From: an uncultured Eubacteriales bacterium
GTDB taxonomy: Bacteria; Bacillota; Clostridia; Oscillospirales; Oscillospiraceae
NCBI GenBank assembly: GCA_900316255.1
Contig: ONCI01000019.1
Coordinates: forward strand, 1 to 44,695
Direction of reading: 5' to 3'
Length of the DNA: 44,695 bases
Part shown: positions 23,969-32,190 of the stretch, in pieces
How the letters are laid out: every line of letters starts with the position of its first letter
Numbering within the stretch: the first letter of the stretch is position 1
Made by a program: the position numbers and the translations under genes
Notes under the pieces: model-generated
The model's input: only the letters and a program-made list of their open reading frames with translations
Databases searched by the model: none
What the model was told of the DNA's origin: nothing

Positions 23969-25567
23969 ATGCGACCCATTCTGAAAAACAAGATCTATCT
24001 CTATCTCACGGAGTTCTTTGCCGGCATGTCCGTCATGGCGGTGGAGCTGGGGGCCAGCCGGCTGCTGGCACCCTATTTCAGCTCCTCCCAGATCGTGTGG
24101 ACCATCATCATCGGCACCATCATGATCGCCATGGCCCTGGGCAATGTGTACGGCGGAAGGAAGGCCGACAGGGACCCGGATCCGGACAAGCTCTATCGCC
24201 GCATCCTCATCGCGGCGGTGTGGATCGGCCTGATCCCGGTGCTGGGCAAATACATCATCTTGGGCATCTCCGCGGTGATGATCTTTTCGGTGAACGCCAA
24301 CTATCTCATCTGGGCGGCCTTTGCTGCCTGCATGGTGATCTTCGTCTTCCCCCTGTTCCTGCTTGGCACGGTGACGCCGTCGCTTGCCAAGTACACCATG
24401 GAGAACCTGGAGGACAACGCCCGCATCGTGGGCTCCCTGGGGGCGGCCAACACCATCGGCAGCATCATCGGCACCTTTGTGCCCACCTTTGTCACCATCC
24501 CCGCGGTGGGAACCGCCATCACCTTCCTGATCTTCGCAGGAATCCTGCTGCTTCTGGCCCTGCTGTACTTTTTCAGCGGCAAGGGGAAGAAGGGCGGCGC
24601 CGTCGCCGCGCTGATCCTCTTTTTTCTGAGCTGCGCCTTCGGCCACAAGTCCAACTTCGCCTTCTGGAAAAACGACCTCACCTTTGAGGGGGAGTCGGTG
24701 TACAACTACCTGCAGGTGGAGGAGGACGAGCGCAGCGTCATCCTCTCCACAAACGTGCTCTTCGGCGTCCAGTCCGTGCGCATGAAGGACGAGGGCCTCA
24801 CCGGCATGTACTATGACTATGCCCTGGCGGCCCCGCTGATGGCCGACGCGCCGGAGAAGGAGGAGCTGGACCTGCTGGTGCTGGGCATGGGCACCGGCAC
24901 TTACGGCAGCCAGTGCCTGGGCTATTTCCCCGGCACCCGGGTGGAGGGGGTGGAGATCGACGAGAAGATCACCGATCTTGCCCACCGCTACTTTGCCCTG
25001 CCGGAGTCGGTCCCTGTCAGCACCTACGACGGGCGGGCCTTTCTCCAGGCCGTGGACCGGAAATATGACGTGATCCTGGTGGACGCCTACCAGGACATCA
25101 CCATTCCCTTTCAGATGGCGTCGGTGGAGTTTTTCACCCTGGTGCGAGAGCATCTGAATGAGGGCGGCGTGATGGTCGTGAACATGAACATGCGGGGCGA
25201 GGAGGACAGCATCAACCAGTATCTGGCGGACACCATCGCCTCCGTTTTCCCGGGGGTCTGGACCGTGGACGTGCGAGGCGGCACCAACCGGGAGCTCTTC
25301 GCCTCCCTAAAGACCGACCTGCCGGAGCGGCTGGCGCAGAACCTCCCCCTCTGCGGGGACCCCTCCCTGCGGGATATGATGCAGCGGGTCTCCGGAAACC
25401 TCGTTCCCTACGAAGCCGGCGACAGGGTGATGACCGACGATCGGGCGCCCGTGGAACTTCTCAGCATGCGGGTGATGGACCAGCTCATCGGCTCGGAGCT
25501 CAGCTATTACCGGGACCTCTATGAGAGAGAGGGCGTCCGCGGCCTGCTTGCCAACATCTCGTTTTAG
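23969..25567 (+). CDS. Membrane-fused spermidine-synthase-like protein
   Basis: A 532-residue fusion. Residues 1-220 carry about seven hydrophobic segments (MAVELGASRLLAPYFSSSQ, then GTVTPSLAKYTM). The C-terminal part is a class I methyltransferase-like spermidine synthase domain with LLVLGMGTGTYGSQ, GVEIDEKITDLAHRYF and YDGRAFLQ followed by KYDVILVDAYQD. This resembles MFS/spermidine-synthase fusions that are widespread but rarely characterised. True aminopropyltransferase activity is uncertain. The ribosome site AGGAG lies just outside the MITE-like copy. The stop codon TAG is followed with no spacer by another MITE-like copy. Confidence 0.85.
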   Translation: MRPILKNKIYLYLTEFFAGMSVMAVELGASRLLAPYFSSSQIVWTIIIGTIMIAMALGNVYGGRKADRDPDPDKLYRRILIAAVWIGLIPVLGKYIILGISAVMIFSVNANYLIWAAFAACMVIFVFPLFLLGTVTPSLAKYTMENLEDNARIVGSLGAANTIGSIIGTFVPTFVTIPAVGTAITFLIFAGILLLLALLYFFSGKGKKGGAVAALILFFLSCAFGHKSNFAFWKNDLTFEGESVYNYLQVEEDERSVILSTNVLFGVQSVRMKDEGLTGMYYDYALAAPLMADAPEKEELDLLVLGMGTGTYGSQCLGYFPGTRVEGVEIDEKITDLAHRYFALPESVPVSTYDGRAFLQAVDRKYDVILVDAYQDITIPFQMASVEFFTLVREHLNEGGVMVVNMNMRGEEDSINQYLADTIASVFPGVWTVDVRGGTNRELFASLKTDLPERLAQNLPLCGDPSLRDMMQRVSGNLVPYEAGDRVMTDDRAPVELLSMRVMDQLIGSELSYYRDLYEREGVRGLLANISF

Positions 25568-25728
25568 GTAAACGCTGATCAAATCGTCATCGGCATCTTG
25601 CGGATAATTTCCGCCCTGATTTCGTCACTTTTTCTTGCAATACACAAAGTATTCCTGCGAAAAACTGCCTTCATCAGAACGCAAATTCTCTCGCAATCTG
25701 CTCTCGCCGATTTAATCAGCGTTTACTT
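25568..25728 (+). repeat. MITE-like inverted-repeat element, copy 3
   Basis: Starts at the base after the stop codon with GTAAACGCTGATCAAATCG and ends with the complementary arm ATTTAATCAGCGTTTAC. It shares the central hairpin and lies between convergent genes. Confidence 0.9.
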
Positions 25729-25969
25729 AGTTCTGATAAGCTTAATTGACTGCAAAAGCCACAAGTGAAATCAACTCAACTCCCGGAGGGAATTGAAATC
25801 CGTTTTTGACGGGGCTTTGCCTCGGCAAAAACTCCTTAAGCCGAACATAGCGACGCGCGGGAAGCGCGCGACGATCCGAGCTCTGCTGTGAGGCCTCGCG
25901 CCGACCAAAGCGGCCTAAAGCCGCTGCGATAAGCGCGAGTCTCGAATAATTGCGAAACGAGTTTCGCAA
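25729..25969. other. Gap without supported gene, with 16-bp hairpin at the spoIID end
   Basis: A 75-codon frame on the minus strand is open here but has no ribosome site and an unusual composition; I do not call it. The notable structure is a 16-bp perfect inverted repeat (25943-25958 and 25961-25976, CGAATAATTGCGAAAC) that includes the spoIID stop codon. Confidence 0.6.
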
Positions 25970-26974
25970 TTATTCGATGAGCTCGGTGCCGGGGTAATAG
26001 TGGGAGAGGATCTCCCGGTAATCGGCCCCGTCCCGGGCCATTACCATGGCGCCGTACTGGCTCATGCCCACCCCGTGGCCGAAGCCGGTGACGGTGAAGA
26101 GAAATACGCCCTCCTCATAGCTGAGAGAAAAGGCGGTGGAGCGCAGGGAGAAGAGCGCACGCAGCTCCTTGCCCGGGATGGCGACGCCGCCCAACTCCTG
26201 AGAGACGACCCGGCCGCTGGCATCCCGCTCCGCCGGGCCGATCCAGCCCTCCTCCGGACCGGAGAAATCCGCCTCCGGGCAGGCGGAGAGGATCACATCC
26301 CGAAAATCCAGGGGCGCGCAGCGCAGCTGGCTCACAAAGCCCGGCACGTCCAGGGCGGTCTCCGGGCTGGAGACGCTGACCAGGTAGGGAAGCGCGTTCC
26401 AGATCTGAGCGCTCTCCTCGGTGCTGCCGGGAGAGGAGGAGTGGAACACCGCAAGCACCGGCTCCCCCGCGTAGAGCAGGGTCTCGCCGGCGGTGGCCTC
26501 CACGGCGGCGCGGATGCGCGCAAGCCTTTCCCCAAAGTCTTCGCCCCAGCTTTCCCGCAGCTCGTCCTCGCTGCGCCAGGCCTGGCAGCAGCCCGGATCG
26601 CTGCAGAGCTCCGCCTCCCCGTGCTTGCCGGAGCCGATCTGATAAAGGGCATAGCTCCGGGCGGCCACGGCCTGGGCCTTCAGCGCCTCCTCCGGAAAGG
26701 AGGCGGGCATCTCCGCCGCCACCACGCCGACAAGGTAGTCCTCCAGCGAGAGCTCCAGCAGCTCGCCGCCCGCCAGCAGCCGGATGCTGCTTGCCTGCGG
26801 CGCTTCCGCCGCCTCTTCCCGGGGCGGTACGGACGGAGAGACGGACAATGGCCGCAGCGTTGGCAGGGGAGGGGCAGTTTCCTCCGCCCGGGCAGCGCTC
26901 TCCCGCGGCAGGACCAGCGGCAGCAGATACAGAAGCAGCAGCGCGCTGCAGACCATCAGCAGGTTCTTTTTCAA
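25970..26974 (-). CDS. spoIID: Stage II sporulation protein D (SpoIID/LytB domain)
   Basis: A 334-residue protein with a TTG start; GGAGG lies seven bases upstream and no ATG fits. Residues 5-23 form a membrane anchor, followed by a Pro-rich linker. The SpoIID domain has LEDYLVGVVAAEMPASFPEEALKAQAVAARSYA when read through, with the catalytic-type Glu in AAEMPASF, and the C-terminal GFGHGVGMSQYGAMVMA. SpoIID is a lytic transglycosylase that trims peptidoglycan during forespore engulfment in the mother cell. It shows the organism can sporulate or descends from a spore former. Paralogous SpoIID/LytB proteins exist, so the exact orthologue is probable, not certain. Confidence 0.9.
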   Translation of the reverse strand: MKKNLLMVCSALLLLYLLPLVLPRESAARAEETAPPLPTLRPLSVSPSVPPREEAAEAPQASSIRLLAGGELLELSLEDYLVGVVAAEMPASFPEEALKAQAVAARSYALYQIGSGKHGEAELCSDPGCCQAWRSEDELRESWGEDFGERLARIRAAVEATAGETLLYAGEPVLAVFHSSSPGSTEESAQIWNALPYLVSVSSPETALDVPGFVSQLRCAPLDFRDVILSACPEADFSGPEEGWIGPAERDASGRVVSQELGGVAIPGKELRALFSLRSTAFSLSYEEGVFLFTVTGFGHGVGMSQYGAMVMARDGADYREILSHYYPGTELIE

Positions 26975-27004
26975 GTCAGCCCCTCCATTCTTTGCCGTCT
27001 GTAC

Positions 27005-27033
27005 TTGACGGCATGTCCCATTCAGAGTACAAT
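27005..27033 (+). promoter_or_regulatory. Promoter of the 27.1-kb membrane protein gene
   Basis: TTGACG (27005-27010), 17-base spacer, TACAAT (27028-27033). Confidence 0.8.
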
Positions 27034-27071
27034 ACCCAGTACCTCATCCTTATGGAAACGGAAGCGGAATT

Positions 27072-27890
27072 ATGCGTAACAAGCCTTTGGAACTGACTCT
27101 CTACGCCGCGGGCGCGGGCGCCTTCGGGGTGTTTCTGCGCTGGCTGGAGGATCAGCTTGCCTTCAATGAGGAGGGCCTGGCCGACCCCAGCGCCTTCCAT
27201 TATCTTGTCCCCCTGTTCCTGGTCGCCTGTGTGGTGGTGTTCTGGCGCTTCCAGCAGGAGATCGAGCGGAAGCATTGGGCGGTGCCCACCGAGCTGGGCA
27301 AGGCCTTTTCCAGCGAGCTGCAGCTGCATACGGCGCTGAGCATCCTGGCGGGCTTTGTCATGATCCTGGGCGGCCTGCTGCTCTTTGCCAAGAGCGAGAC
27401 GGACCGCTATGTGGGCATGCTGCGTCTGCTGGCGGCCCTAGCCATGCTCTCCGGCATTGCCTTCCCCCTGGTGCTGCTGGAGGCGAAGCGGACGGCCCCG
27501 CGGCTGAGCCTGCTCTGCCCGCTGATGCTGCTGCCGCTTTTGCTGTATGCCGTCTGGCTGATCCTGAGCTACCGCAAAAACGCCATCAACAGCGTGCCGC
27601 TGAACTACGGCATGGACATGCTCACGGCCATCATCGGCATGATCGCCTCTTTCCGAATGGCGGGCTTCGCCTTCGGAGCGGCCAAGCCCAAGCGGGCCGT
27701 GCTCAGCGGCATGCTCTGCGCCAGCATCTGCATCATGTCCCTGGCGGACGATCGCTACACCGGCATGCAGATGATCCTGCTGGCTACCGCGGGAGAGATG
27801 CTGCTCTACAACTGGATCATGCTGCAGAATATGGTGCAGGTGGAGCGCAAAGTGGTGGTTCAGAAGGACGACGGCTTTGAGCATCTTTGA
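27072..27890 (+). CDS. Multi-span membrane protein, unknown
   Basis: A 272-residue protein with about six to seven hydrophobic segments, including VPLFLVACVVVFWRF, LSILAGFVMILGGLLLF and LSLLCPLMLLPLLLYAVWLIL. The C-terminus VQVERKVVVQKDDGFEHL is polar. I see no transporter or enzyme motif and do not recognise the family. It has its own promoter and terminator and is therefore monocistronic. The ribosome site is weak (GGAAGCGGA). It is divergent from spoIID. Confidence 0.8.
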   Translation: MRNKPLELTLYAAGAGAFGVFLRWLEDQLAFNEEGLADPSAFHYLVPLFLVACVVVFWRFQQEIERKHWAVPTELGKAFSSELQLHTALSILAGFVMILGGLLLFAKSETDRYVGMLRLLAALAMLSGIAFPLVLLEAKRTAPRLSLLCPLMLLPLLLYAVWLILSYRKNAINSVPLNYGMDMLTAIIGMIASFRMAGFAFGAAKPKRAVLSGMLCASICIMSLADDRYTGMQMILLATAGEMLLYNWIMLQNMVQVERKVVVQKDDGFEHL

Positions 27891-27934
27891 AAAAAACGGC
27901 ATGGGAAAACGAGTTTTCCCATGCCGGTGTTTTT
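27891..27934 (+). terminator. Intrinsic terminator
   Basis: Stem AAAAAACGGCATGGGAAAAC with a two-base loop and complementary arm from 27913, then TTTTT. It starts at the base after the stop codon. Confidence 0.9.
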
Positions 27935-28180
27935 AGCTTTTAGTTTTTAGTTTCTAGTTTTTAGCTTAATGTTTTTTGCTTTTACAACGTGTCGGCAAAG
28001 TCCAAAACACGTTATTGCGAGTCGGTGCGCATACTGGCGAGGACAGCGGAGCGGATCAAAAGCAACAACAAGGTCAAGTGAGTTTTGCGTTTTGAGAAAA
28101 GAACGAGGGCCGGTGTAGCGCAACGGCCCTCATCGTAAGATAAACGCAACTCTAAAAACTAAAAACTAGAAACTCAAAAC
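27930..28180. repeat. Inverted pair of TTTTTAG heptanucleotide tracts around a hairpin-containing spacer
   Basis: Tracts at 27930-27965 and, inverted, 28151-28180 bracket the gap between convergent genes. The spacer holds a GAGGGCCG/CGGCCCTC hairpin (28105-28131). It also holds a 19-bp copy (28069-28087) of the 3' end of the neighbouring gene in inverse orientation. Confidence 0.85.
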
Positions 28181-29431
28181 TCACTTGACCTTGTAGCGGA
28201 CATCGAGCTGCACGGTCTGGCCGCCGGCCAGGGTGAAGATGACGGTGGCCCTGTAGTTGCCTCGGGTCAGATCCGCCGCCGGCCGCAGGGTCCAGGTCTT
28301 GCTGTCGCTCTTGCCGGCTTTGACGGTGCCGCCCTCCTCGGTGCTCAGGCTGAAATAGCTGGCGCTCTTGCCCGAGAGGCTGACGCTTTCGATCACCGCC
28401 GGGGTCTTGCCCGTGTTCTCCACGGTGAAGGCCGCCGCCTCGGGGGGTTCCTCCCCCTGGGTGCCGTCAGGCAGCTCAGGCGCGGTGATGGTCACAAAGG
28501 CGTATTCCGCCCGGGTGATCTCGCTGCGTTCGGCGCCGGGAAGCAGGGCCGCGGCGCAGACGGTGCAGCCCTCCGTGAGCTGGATGGGCTCTTCATAGAG
28601 CAGGCTGTCCTCGTCCGGGGCGCTGCCGTCAAGGCTGTAATAGAGCGCCGCCCCCTCGGGACCGGTGATGCAGAGGGTCTGCGCTTCGGCGTAGCAGCCC
28701 TCCGCCAGGTCAAAGACCGGGGCCTCCGCCTGGGCCTCCAGCGTCAGGGTGGCGTCGGCGTCCAGATCCTCCAGGGTCCAGCTGCCGTCCTCGTTCTCCG
28801 TGAGGGTGCCGGCGTCGGTCTCCACCGCGCGGAGGACCAGGCCCTCCCGGACGCGGATGGTGCAGCTTTCACCCTCCAGGAGCATGTCGTTCTCGTCCAG
28901 CCCCTCGATCTCGGCGATGGCGCTGTAATCCTCCGCTGTGGTCACATGGAAAGCGCCGTAGATGCGGCTCTGCTGCACGTCGTCGTCAAAGGTGTAGACG
29001 GTGGCGTCGTTGCGGTAGACCGTGCCGCCGTTGTTGTAGACGACGCCGCCGTTGGCATAGACGACGCCGCCGTTGTTGTACACGGTGCCGCCGTTCTGGT
29101 AGACCAGACCGCCGTTGTTGTAGACAAGAGCGCCGTTGTTGTATACGGTGCCGCCGTTATTGTACACGGTCTCCCCCTCCATGGGGTAGCAGGTCTCGTC
29201 TTCTCCGTTGACCAGAGGCGCGGACGCGTCCTCGTCCTCCGCTTCGGGAAGCTCTTCCTCCTCTTCGGAGAGGGGCAGCTCGGCCTCCTCGGCAGCCTCG
29301 TCCGCATCCACGGGCTCGGACTGCTCCTCCTCTTCCTTGCCGTCCTCCGGATCGGCCAGGGCCGCGGCGGGCAGCAGGCAGAGCAGCAGCGCCAGCACCA
29401 GCAGGATCGAGAGCCATTTGCTGATCTTCAT
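28181..29431 (-). CDS. Secreted protein with VYNNGGT heptapeptide repeats, chitobiase-like and Ig-like domains
   Basis: A 416-residue protein with a signal peptide (1-26, LSILLVLALLLCLLPAAALA). An acidic linker (27-88) is very rich in Glu and Asp. Residues 89-144 are eight perfect-length 7-residue repeats of the form VYNNGGT, with VY at 89, 96, 103, 110, 117, 124, 131 and 138, plus a last VY at 145. After a short domain comes a chitobiase/hexosaminidase C-terminal-like module (EGCYAEAQTLCITGP ... ALYYSLDGSAPDEDS) and a C-terminal Ig/Hydin-like beta domain (FTVENTGKTPAVIESVSLSG). No sortase motif or transmembrane anchor is visible, so it may be released or bound non-covalently. The repeat could form a short beta-solenoid. 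Function unknown. Confidence 0.85.
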   Translation of the reverse strand: MKISKWLSILLVLALLLCLLPAAALADPEDGKEEEEQSEPVDADEAAEEAELPLSEEEEELPEAEDEDASAPLVNGEDETCYPMEGETVYNNGGTVYNNGALVYNNGGLVYQNGGTVYNNGGVVYANGGVVYNNGGTVYRNDATVYTFDDDVQQSRIYGAFHVTTAEDYSAIAEIEGLDENDMLLEGESCTIRVREGLVLRAVETDAGTLTENEDGSWTLEDLDADATLTLEAQAEAPVFDLAEGCYAEAQTLCITGPEGAALYYSLDGSAPDEDSLLYEEPIQLTEGCTVCAAALLPGAERSEITRAEYAFVTITAPELPDGTQGEEPPEAAAFTVENTGKTPAVIESVSLSGKSASYFSLSTEEGGTVKAGKSDSKTWTLRPAADLTRGNYRATVIFTLAGGQTVQLDVRYKVK

Positions 29432-29473
29432 GGAAACACTCCTTTCAAAAACCGGGATATTATATCAATCTAC

Positions 29474-29502
29474 ATTATAACGCTCCGTTTCGGGACTGTA
29501 AA
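29474..29502 (-). promoter_or_regulatory. Promoter of the heptapeptide-repeat protein gene
   Basis: Minus-strand TTTACA (plus 29497-29502), 17-base spacer, TATAAT (plus 29474-29479). AAGGAG lies close to the ATG at 29431. Confidence 0.85.
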
Positions 29503-29527
29503 GCAACAAAACGGTAAAAAAGAGTGC

Positions 29528-29556
29528 TTGTCAAAGCTGTGAAAAACGGGTATTGT
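29528..29556 (+). promoter_or_regulatory. Promoter of the AlkZ-related gene
   Basis: TTGTCA (29528-29533), 17-base spacer, TATTGT (29551-29556). This places the start codon downstream of 29563. Confidence 0.7.
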
Positions 29557-29581
29557 GGAGGAAGAAAGAAAAGGAGGGATC

Positions 29582-30259
29582 ATGATGCAGATTCCGACGC
29601 TCCGCTCCCCGGAGGATGTGCGGGAGACGGTGCAGCGCCTGGGCTTTTTGCCCTTCTTCCGCAATGAGATCCCCGGCTTCTCCATCGAGGAGCATACACC
29701 CCCGGCCCTGTGGTTCACGGAGATTCCCGGCCCCTGGGAGTGGAAGGGCGAGCTGGCAAGGGACAGGGACCTGATCTACGGCAAGTTTTTCCGGGGCCGG
29801 GCGGGCTTCCTCCGCCGGGACTGGTTCGCCGTCTTTGCCAATTACCGGCGGGACGGCTATGACTTCGACGCCCGCTTTGACGACGGCCTGGCCTCCCTGC
29901 GGGACAAGAGCCTCTATGACGTCGCGGCGGAGCGGGGCAGTTTAAGCTCCAAAGAGCTGAAGGTCCTGGCGGGCTACGGCAAGGGCGGGGAAAAGGGCTT
30001 TGACGGCCGCGTCACCCGCCTGCAGATGCAGACCTATCTGCTCATCAGCGACTTTGTCTACGCCCTGGACCGTTACGGGCGGGAGTACGGCTGGGGCATC
30101 GCCTGCTATGCCACACCGGAGCACCGCTTCGGGGAGGACTGGCTGGCGGAGGCCTACCGGGAGGACCCGGCCAGGTCAAAAGAGCGGGTCTATGCCCATC
30201 TGCAGGGGCTGTTCCCGGAGGCCTCGGAGAAGCAGCTCCGCCGCCTGCTGGGAGACTGA
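29582..30259 (+). CDS. AlkZ-related protein, unknown function
   Basis: A 225-residue soluble protein. Two adjacent ATGs (29582, 29585) follow AAGGAGG; the second has better spacing. Conserved-looking stretches are LGFLPFFRNEIPGFSIEEH, PGPWEWKGELARD, YGKFFRGRAGFLRRDWFAVFANYRRDGYDFDAR in read-through order, and VTRLQMQTYLLISDF. This resembles a Firmicutes family that databases label AlkZ-related, after a DNA glycosylase family, but I see no proven active site. Treat the function as unknown. It has its own promoter. Confidence 0.7.
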   Translation: MMQIPTLRSPEDVRETVQRLGFLPFFRNEIPGFSIEEHTPPALWFTEIPGPWEWKGELARDRDLIYGKFFRGRAGFLRRDWFAVFANYRRDGYDFDARFDDGLASLRDKSLYDVAAERGSLSSKELKVLAGYGKGGEKGFDGRVTRLQMQTYLLISDFVYALDRYGREYGWGIACYATPEHRFGEDWLAEAYREDPARSKERVYAHLQGLFPEASEKQLRRLLGD

Positions 30260-30312
30260 GGCGAGGAGAATTCGGAATGGAACGGAAGATGGGGCCCTAA
30301 TCTAAAATCTAA

Positions 30313-30471
30313 GTAAACGCTGATCAAATCGCCTGCGGCGCCTCCCGGACAATTTGTGCTCTGATTTCGTCACTTTTTCTTGCAATACACAAAGTATTCC
30401 TGCGAAAAAGTGCCTTCATCAGAACTCAAATTCTCTCGGGATTCGCTCTTGCCGATTTCATCATCGTTTAC
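30313..30471 (+). repeat. MITE-like inverted-repeat element, copy 4
   Basis: Starts GTAAACGCTGATCAAATCG and ends GATTTCATCATCGTTTAC, with the central CACTTTTTC...GAAAAAGTG hairpin. It lies between convergent genes. Confidence 0.9.
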
Positions 30472-30493
30472 CTAAAAACTGGAAACGAAAAAC

Positions 30494-30541
30494 GAAAATG
30501 AAATGGGATGTGAAAACTGCTTTTCACATCCCATTTCGTTT
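30494..30541 (-). terminator. Intrinsic terminator of the antiporter gene, overlapping its stop codon
   Basis: A 17-bp perfect stem GAAATGGGATGTGAAAA (30500-30516, 30521-30537) with a four-base loop. On the minus strand it is followed by CATTTTCG. The arm starts two bases after the stop codon. Confidence 0.75.
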
Positions 30542-31832
30542 ATCTGCCCTGTCGGGCGGCTGCCAGCTTCCGCTCCCGGCGGTGCAGCACGTCCTCGCTC
30601 TTGGGTTTGATGTCGCCCGCCTTGGTGAGGGCCCACTTGGTCATCACGGGACCGGCCAGCTCATACACCAGCACGGCGAAGAGCACGATGTTGCGGATCA
30701 GAGGACCGTCCCCAGGCAGCTGGGCGGCGGTGACGCACATGCCCAGGGCCACGCCCGCCTGGGGCCAGAGGGTGATGCCCAGGTACTTGGTCACGGTGGG
30801 GCTGCAGTGCATCATTTTGGCAGACTCCCGGGCGCCGAAGTACTTGCCCAGGCAGCGGGAGAGGATGTACACCAGCCCGATGATGACGGAACTGAGCCTG
30901 GCGAAGACGCCCAGCTCCAGCTCCGCGCCGGAGAGCACGAAGAAGAGGACCATCAGGGGGGAGGACCACTTGTCCGCCCGCTCCATGATCTCATCGGACA
31001 GGGGGCAGAGGTTGCAGAAGACGCTGCCCAGCATCATGCACACCAGCAGGGGAGAAAAGCCCATGCTGGCCCGGCCCAGGGGCAGCTCCAGCTTGGCGAG
31101 AGCCACCGTCAGGAACACAAAGCCGATGGTCATGGCTACGCGGTTGCGGTTGGAGTGGAAGAGCCGCTCCAGCAGCGTCAGCACCCAGCCGGCGATGGCG
31201 CCCAGAATCAGGGAGCCCAGGATCTCCAGCAGGGGGTTCACCACCACGGAGATCATGTCCACGGTGCCGCTGCCCAGCGCCTCGGCAATGCCGAAGGACA
31301 CGGCAAAGAGCACCAGGCCCACGGCGTCGTCCAGCGCCACGATGGGCAGCAGCAGGTCCGTAAGGGGACCCTTGGCCTTGTACTGGCGCACCACCATCAG
31401 CGTGGCGGCAGGGGCGGTGGCGGCGGCGATGGCGCCCAGGGTGATGGCGGCGGGGAGGCTCAGCACCTCCGGAGCCGCCAGGTGGATCAGCACCAGGGAC
31501 AGGTCTACCACCACGGTGGTGAGCACGGCCTGAAGGATGCCGACGACCATGGCCTGCTTGCCGGTCTCCCGCAGCTGGGAGAGGCGGAACTCGTTGCCGA
31601 TGGAAAAGGCGATGAAGCCCAGGGCCACGTCGGAAATGAGGCCCAGATTCCGCAGTTCCTCATAGCTGCCGAAGCCCAGACCGGGGATGTGCAGCAGCCC
31701 GATGAGGCTGGGGCCGATGAGTACGCCCGCCACCAGGTAGGCGGTGACGTCCGGCAGGCGCCAGCGGTTCATCACACGGGTCATCATCAGACCCGCAAAG
31801 ATCGCGACGGAAAGAGACAAAAGCTCTGTCAT
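30540..31832 (-). CDS. Cation:proton antiporter, CPA2 family
   Basis: A 430-residue membrane protein with about 12 hydrophobic segments. I chose the ATG at 31832 because AAGGAG precedes it. LPDVTAYLVAGVLIGPSLIG near residue 25 and LLLPIVALDDAVGLVLFAVSFG hold the signatures of CPA2 antiporters (NapA/KefB type), the latter with the paired Asp-Asp of the ion-binding site. It would exchange Na+ or K+ for H+. No TrkA-N nucleotide-binding domain follows, so it is NapA- rather than KefC-like. A long leader with a possible internal terminator precedes it. Confidence 0.88.
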   Translation of the reverse strand: MTELLSLSVAIFAGLMMTRVMNRWRLPDVTAYLVAGVLIGPSLIGLLHIPGLGFGSYEELRNLGLISDVALGFIAFSIGNEFRLSQLRETGKQAMVVGILQAVLTTVVVDLSLVLIHLAAPEVLSLPAAITLGAIAAATAPAATLMVVRQYKAKGPLTDLLLPIVALDDAVGLVLFAVSFGIAEALGSGTVDMISVVVNPLLEILGSLILGAIAGWVLTLLERLFHSNRNRVAMTIGFVFLTVALAKLELPLGRASMGFSPLLVCMMLGSVFCNLCPLSDEIMERADKWSSPLMVLFFVLSGAELELGVFARLSSVIIGLVYILSRCLGKYFGARESAKMMHCSPTVTKYLGITLWPQAGVALGMCVTAAQLPGDGPLIRNIVLFAVLVYELAGPVMTKWALTKAGDIKPKSEDVLHRRERKLAAARQGR

Positions 31833-31926
31833 ATGTATCAACTCCTTTGAAAGCGCCACGCTATTGTATGCTTCCGAAGGGCAAAATGCAAGAGCCATTT
31901 CTTATACAATTCAGCGTTTTTTTGGC

Positions 31927-32058
31927 AAAAAAAGCGGCGGACCGCTGCGCGATCCGCCAAAACAGGTTTGTGGGATAAAGATATGAGCCGATCTTCCCTC
32001 GGAAGACCCATTGGATAAGCTGTGCCTATACCATAATCCTTTGCCGGGTTTTTGTAAA
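31927..32058 (-). promoter_or_regulatory. Possible terminated leader or small RNA upstream of the antiporter gene
   Basis: On the minus strand TTTACA (plus 32053-32058) and TATGGT (plus 32030-32035) are 17 bases apart. About 95 bases after the expected start there is a GC-rich hairpin with GGCGGA/TCCGCC arms followed by CGCTTTTTTT (plus 31927-31958), that is, an intrinsic terminator about 95 bases before the start codon. A second hairpin, GGTCTTCC with GGAAGATC, lies in between. It could be a riboswitch or attenuator for ions, or an independent small RNA. I do not recognise a known class. Confidence 0.45.
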
Positions 32059-32190
32059 GAGCGAAGGAGCACCAGTTTTGTCGAAACGGTTTTTTCGCAT
32101 AAAAAAGTGTTCCGCGGGCAAACTAAGGCCGTTAACATGACCGCGCCCGTCCTCACCTGGGCGCTTGCGGCAAGAGAGGAGAGTTTCATC

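Noticed and set aside
25742-25969. 75-codon open frame on the minus strand in the gap before spoIID
   Set aside because: No ribosome site or promoter, Arg/Ser/Gln-rich composition unlike neighbouring proteins, and it ends in the spoIID-end hairpin; more likely repeat-type intergenic DNA.
31927-32058. SRP (4.5S) RNA or 6S RNA
   Set aside because: The conserved GGTCAGG...GGAAGGAAGCAGCC core of SRP RNA is absent, and the transcript would be far shorter than 6S RNA.
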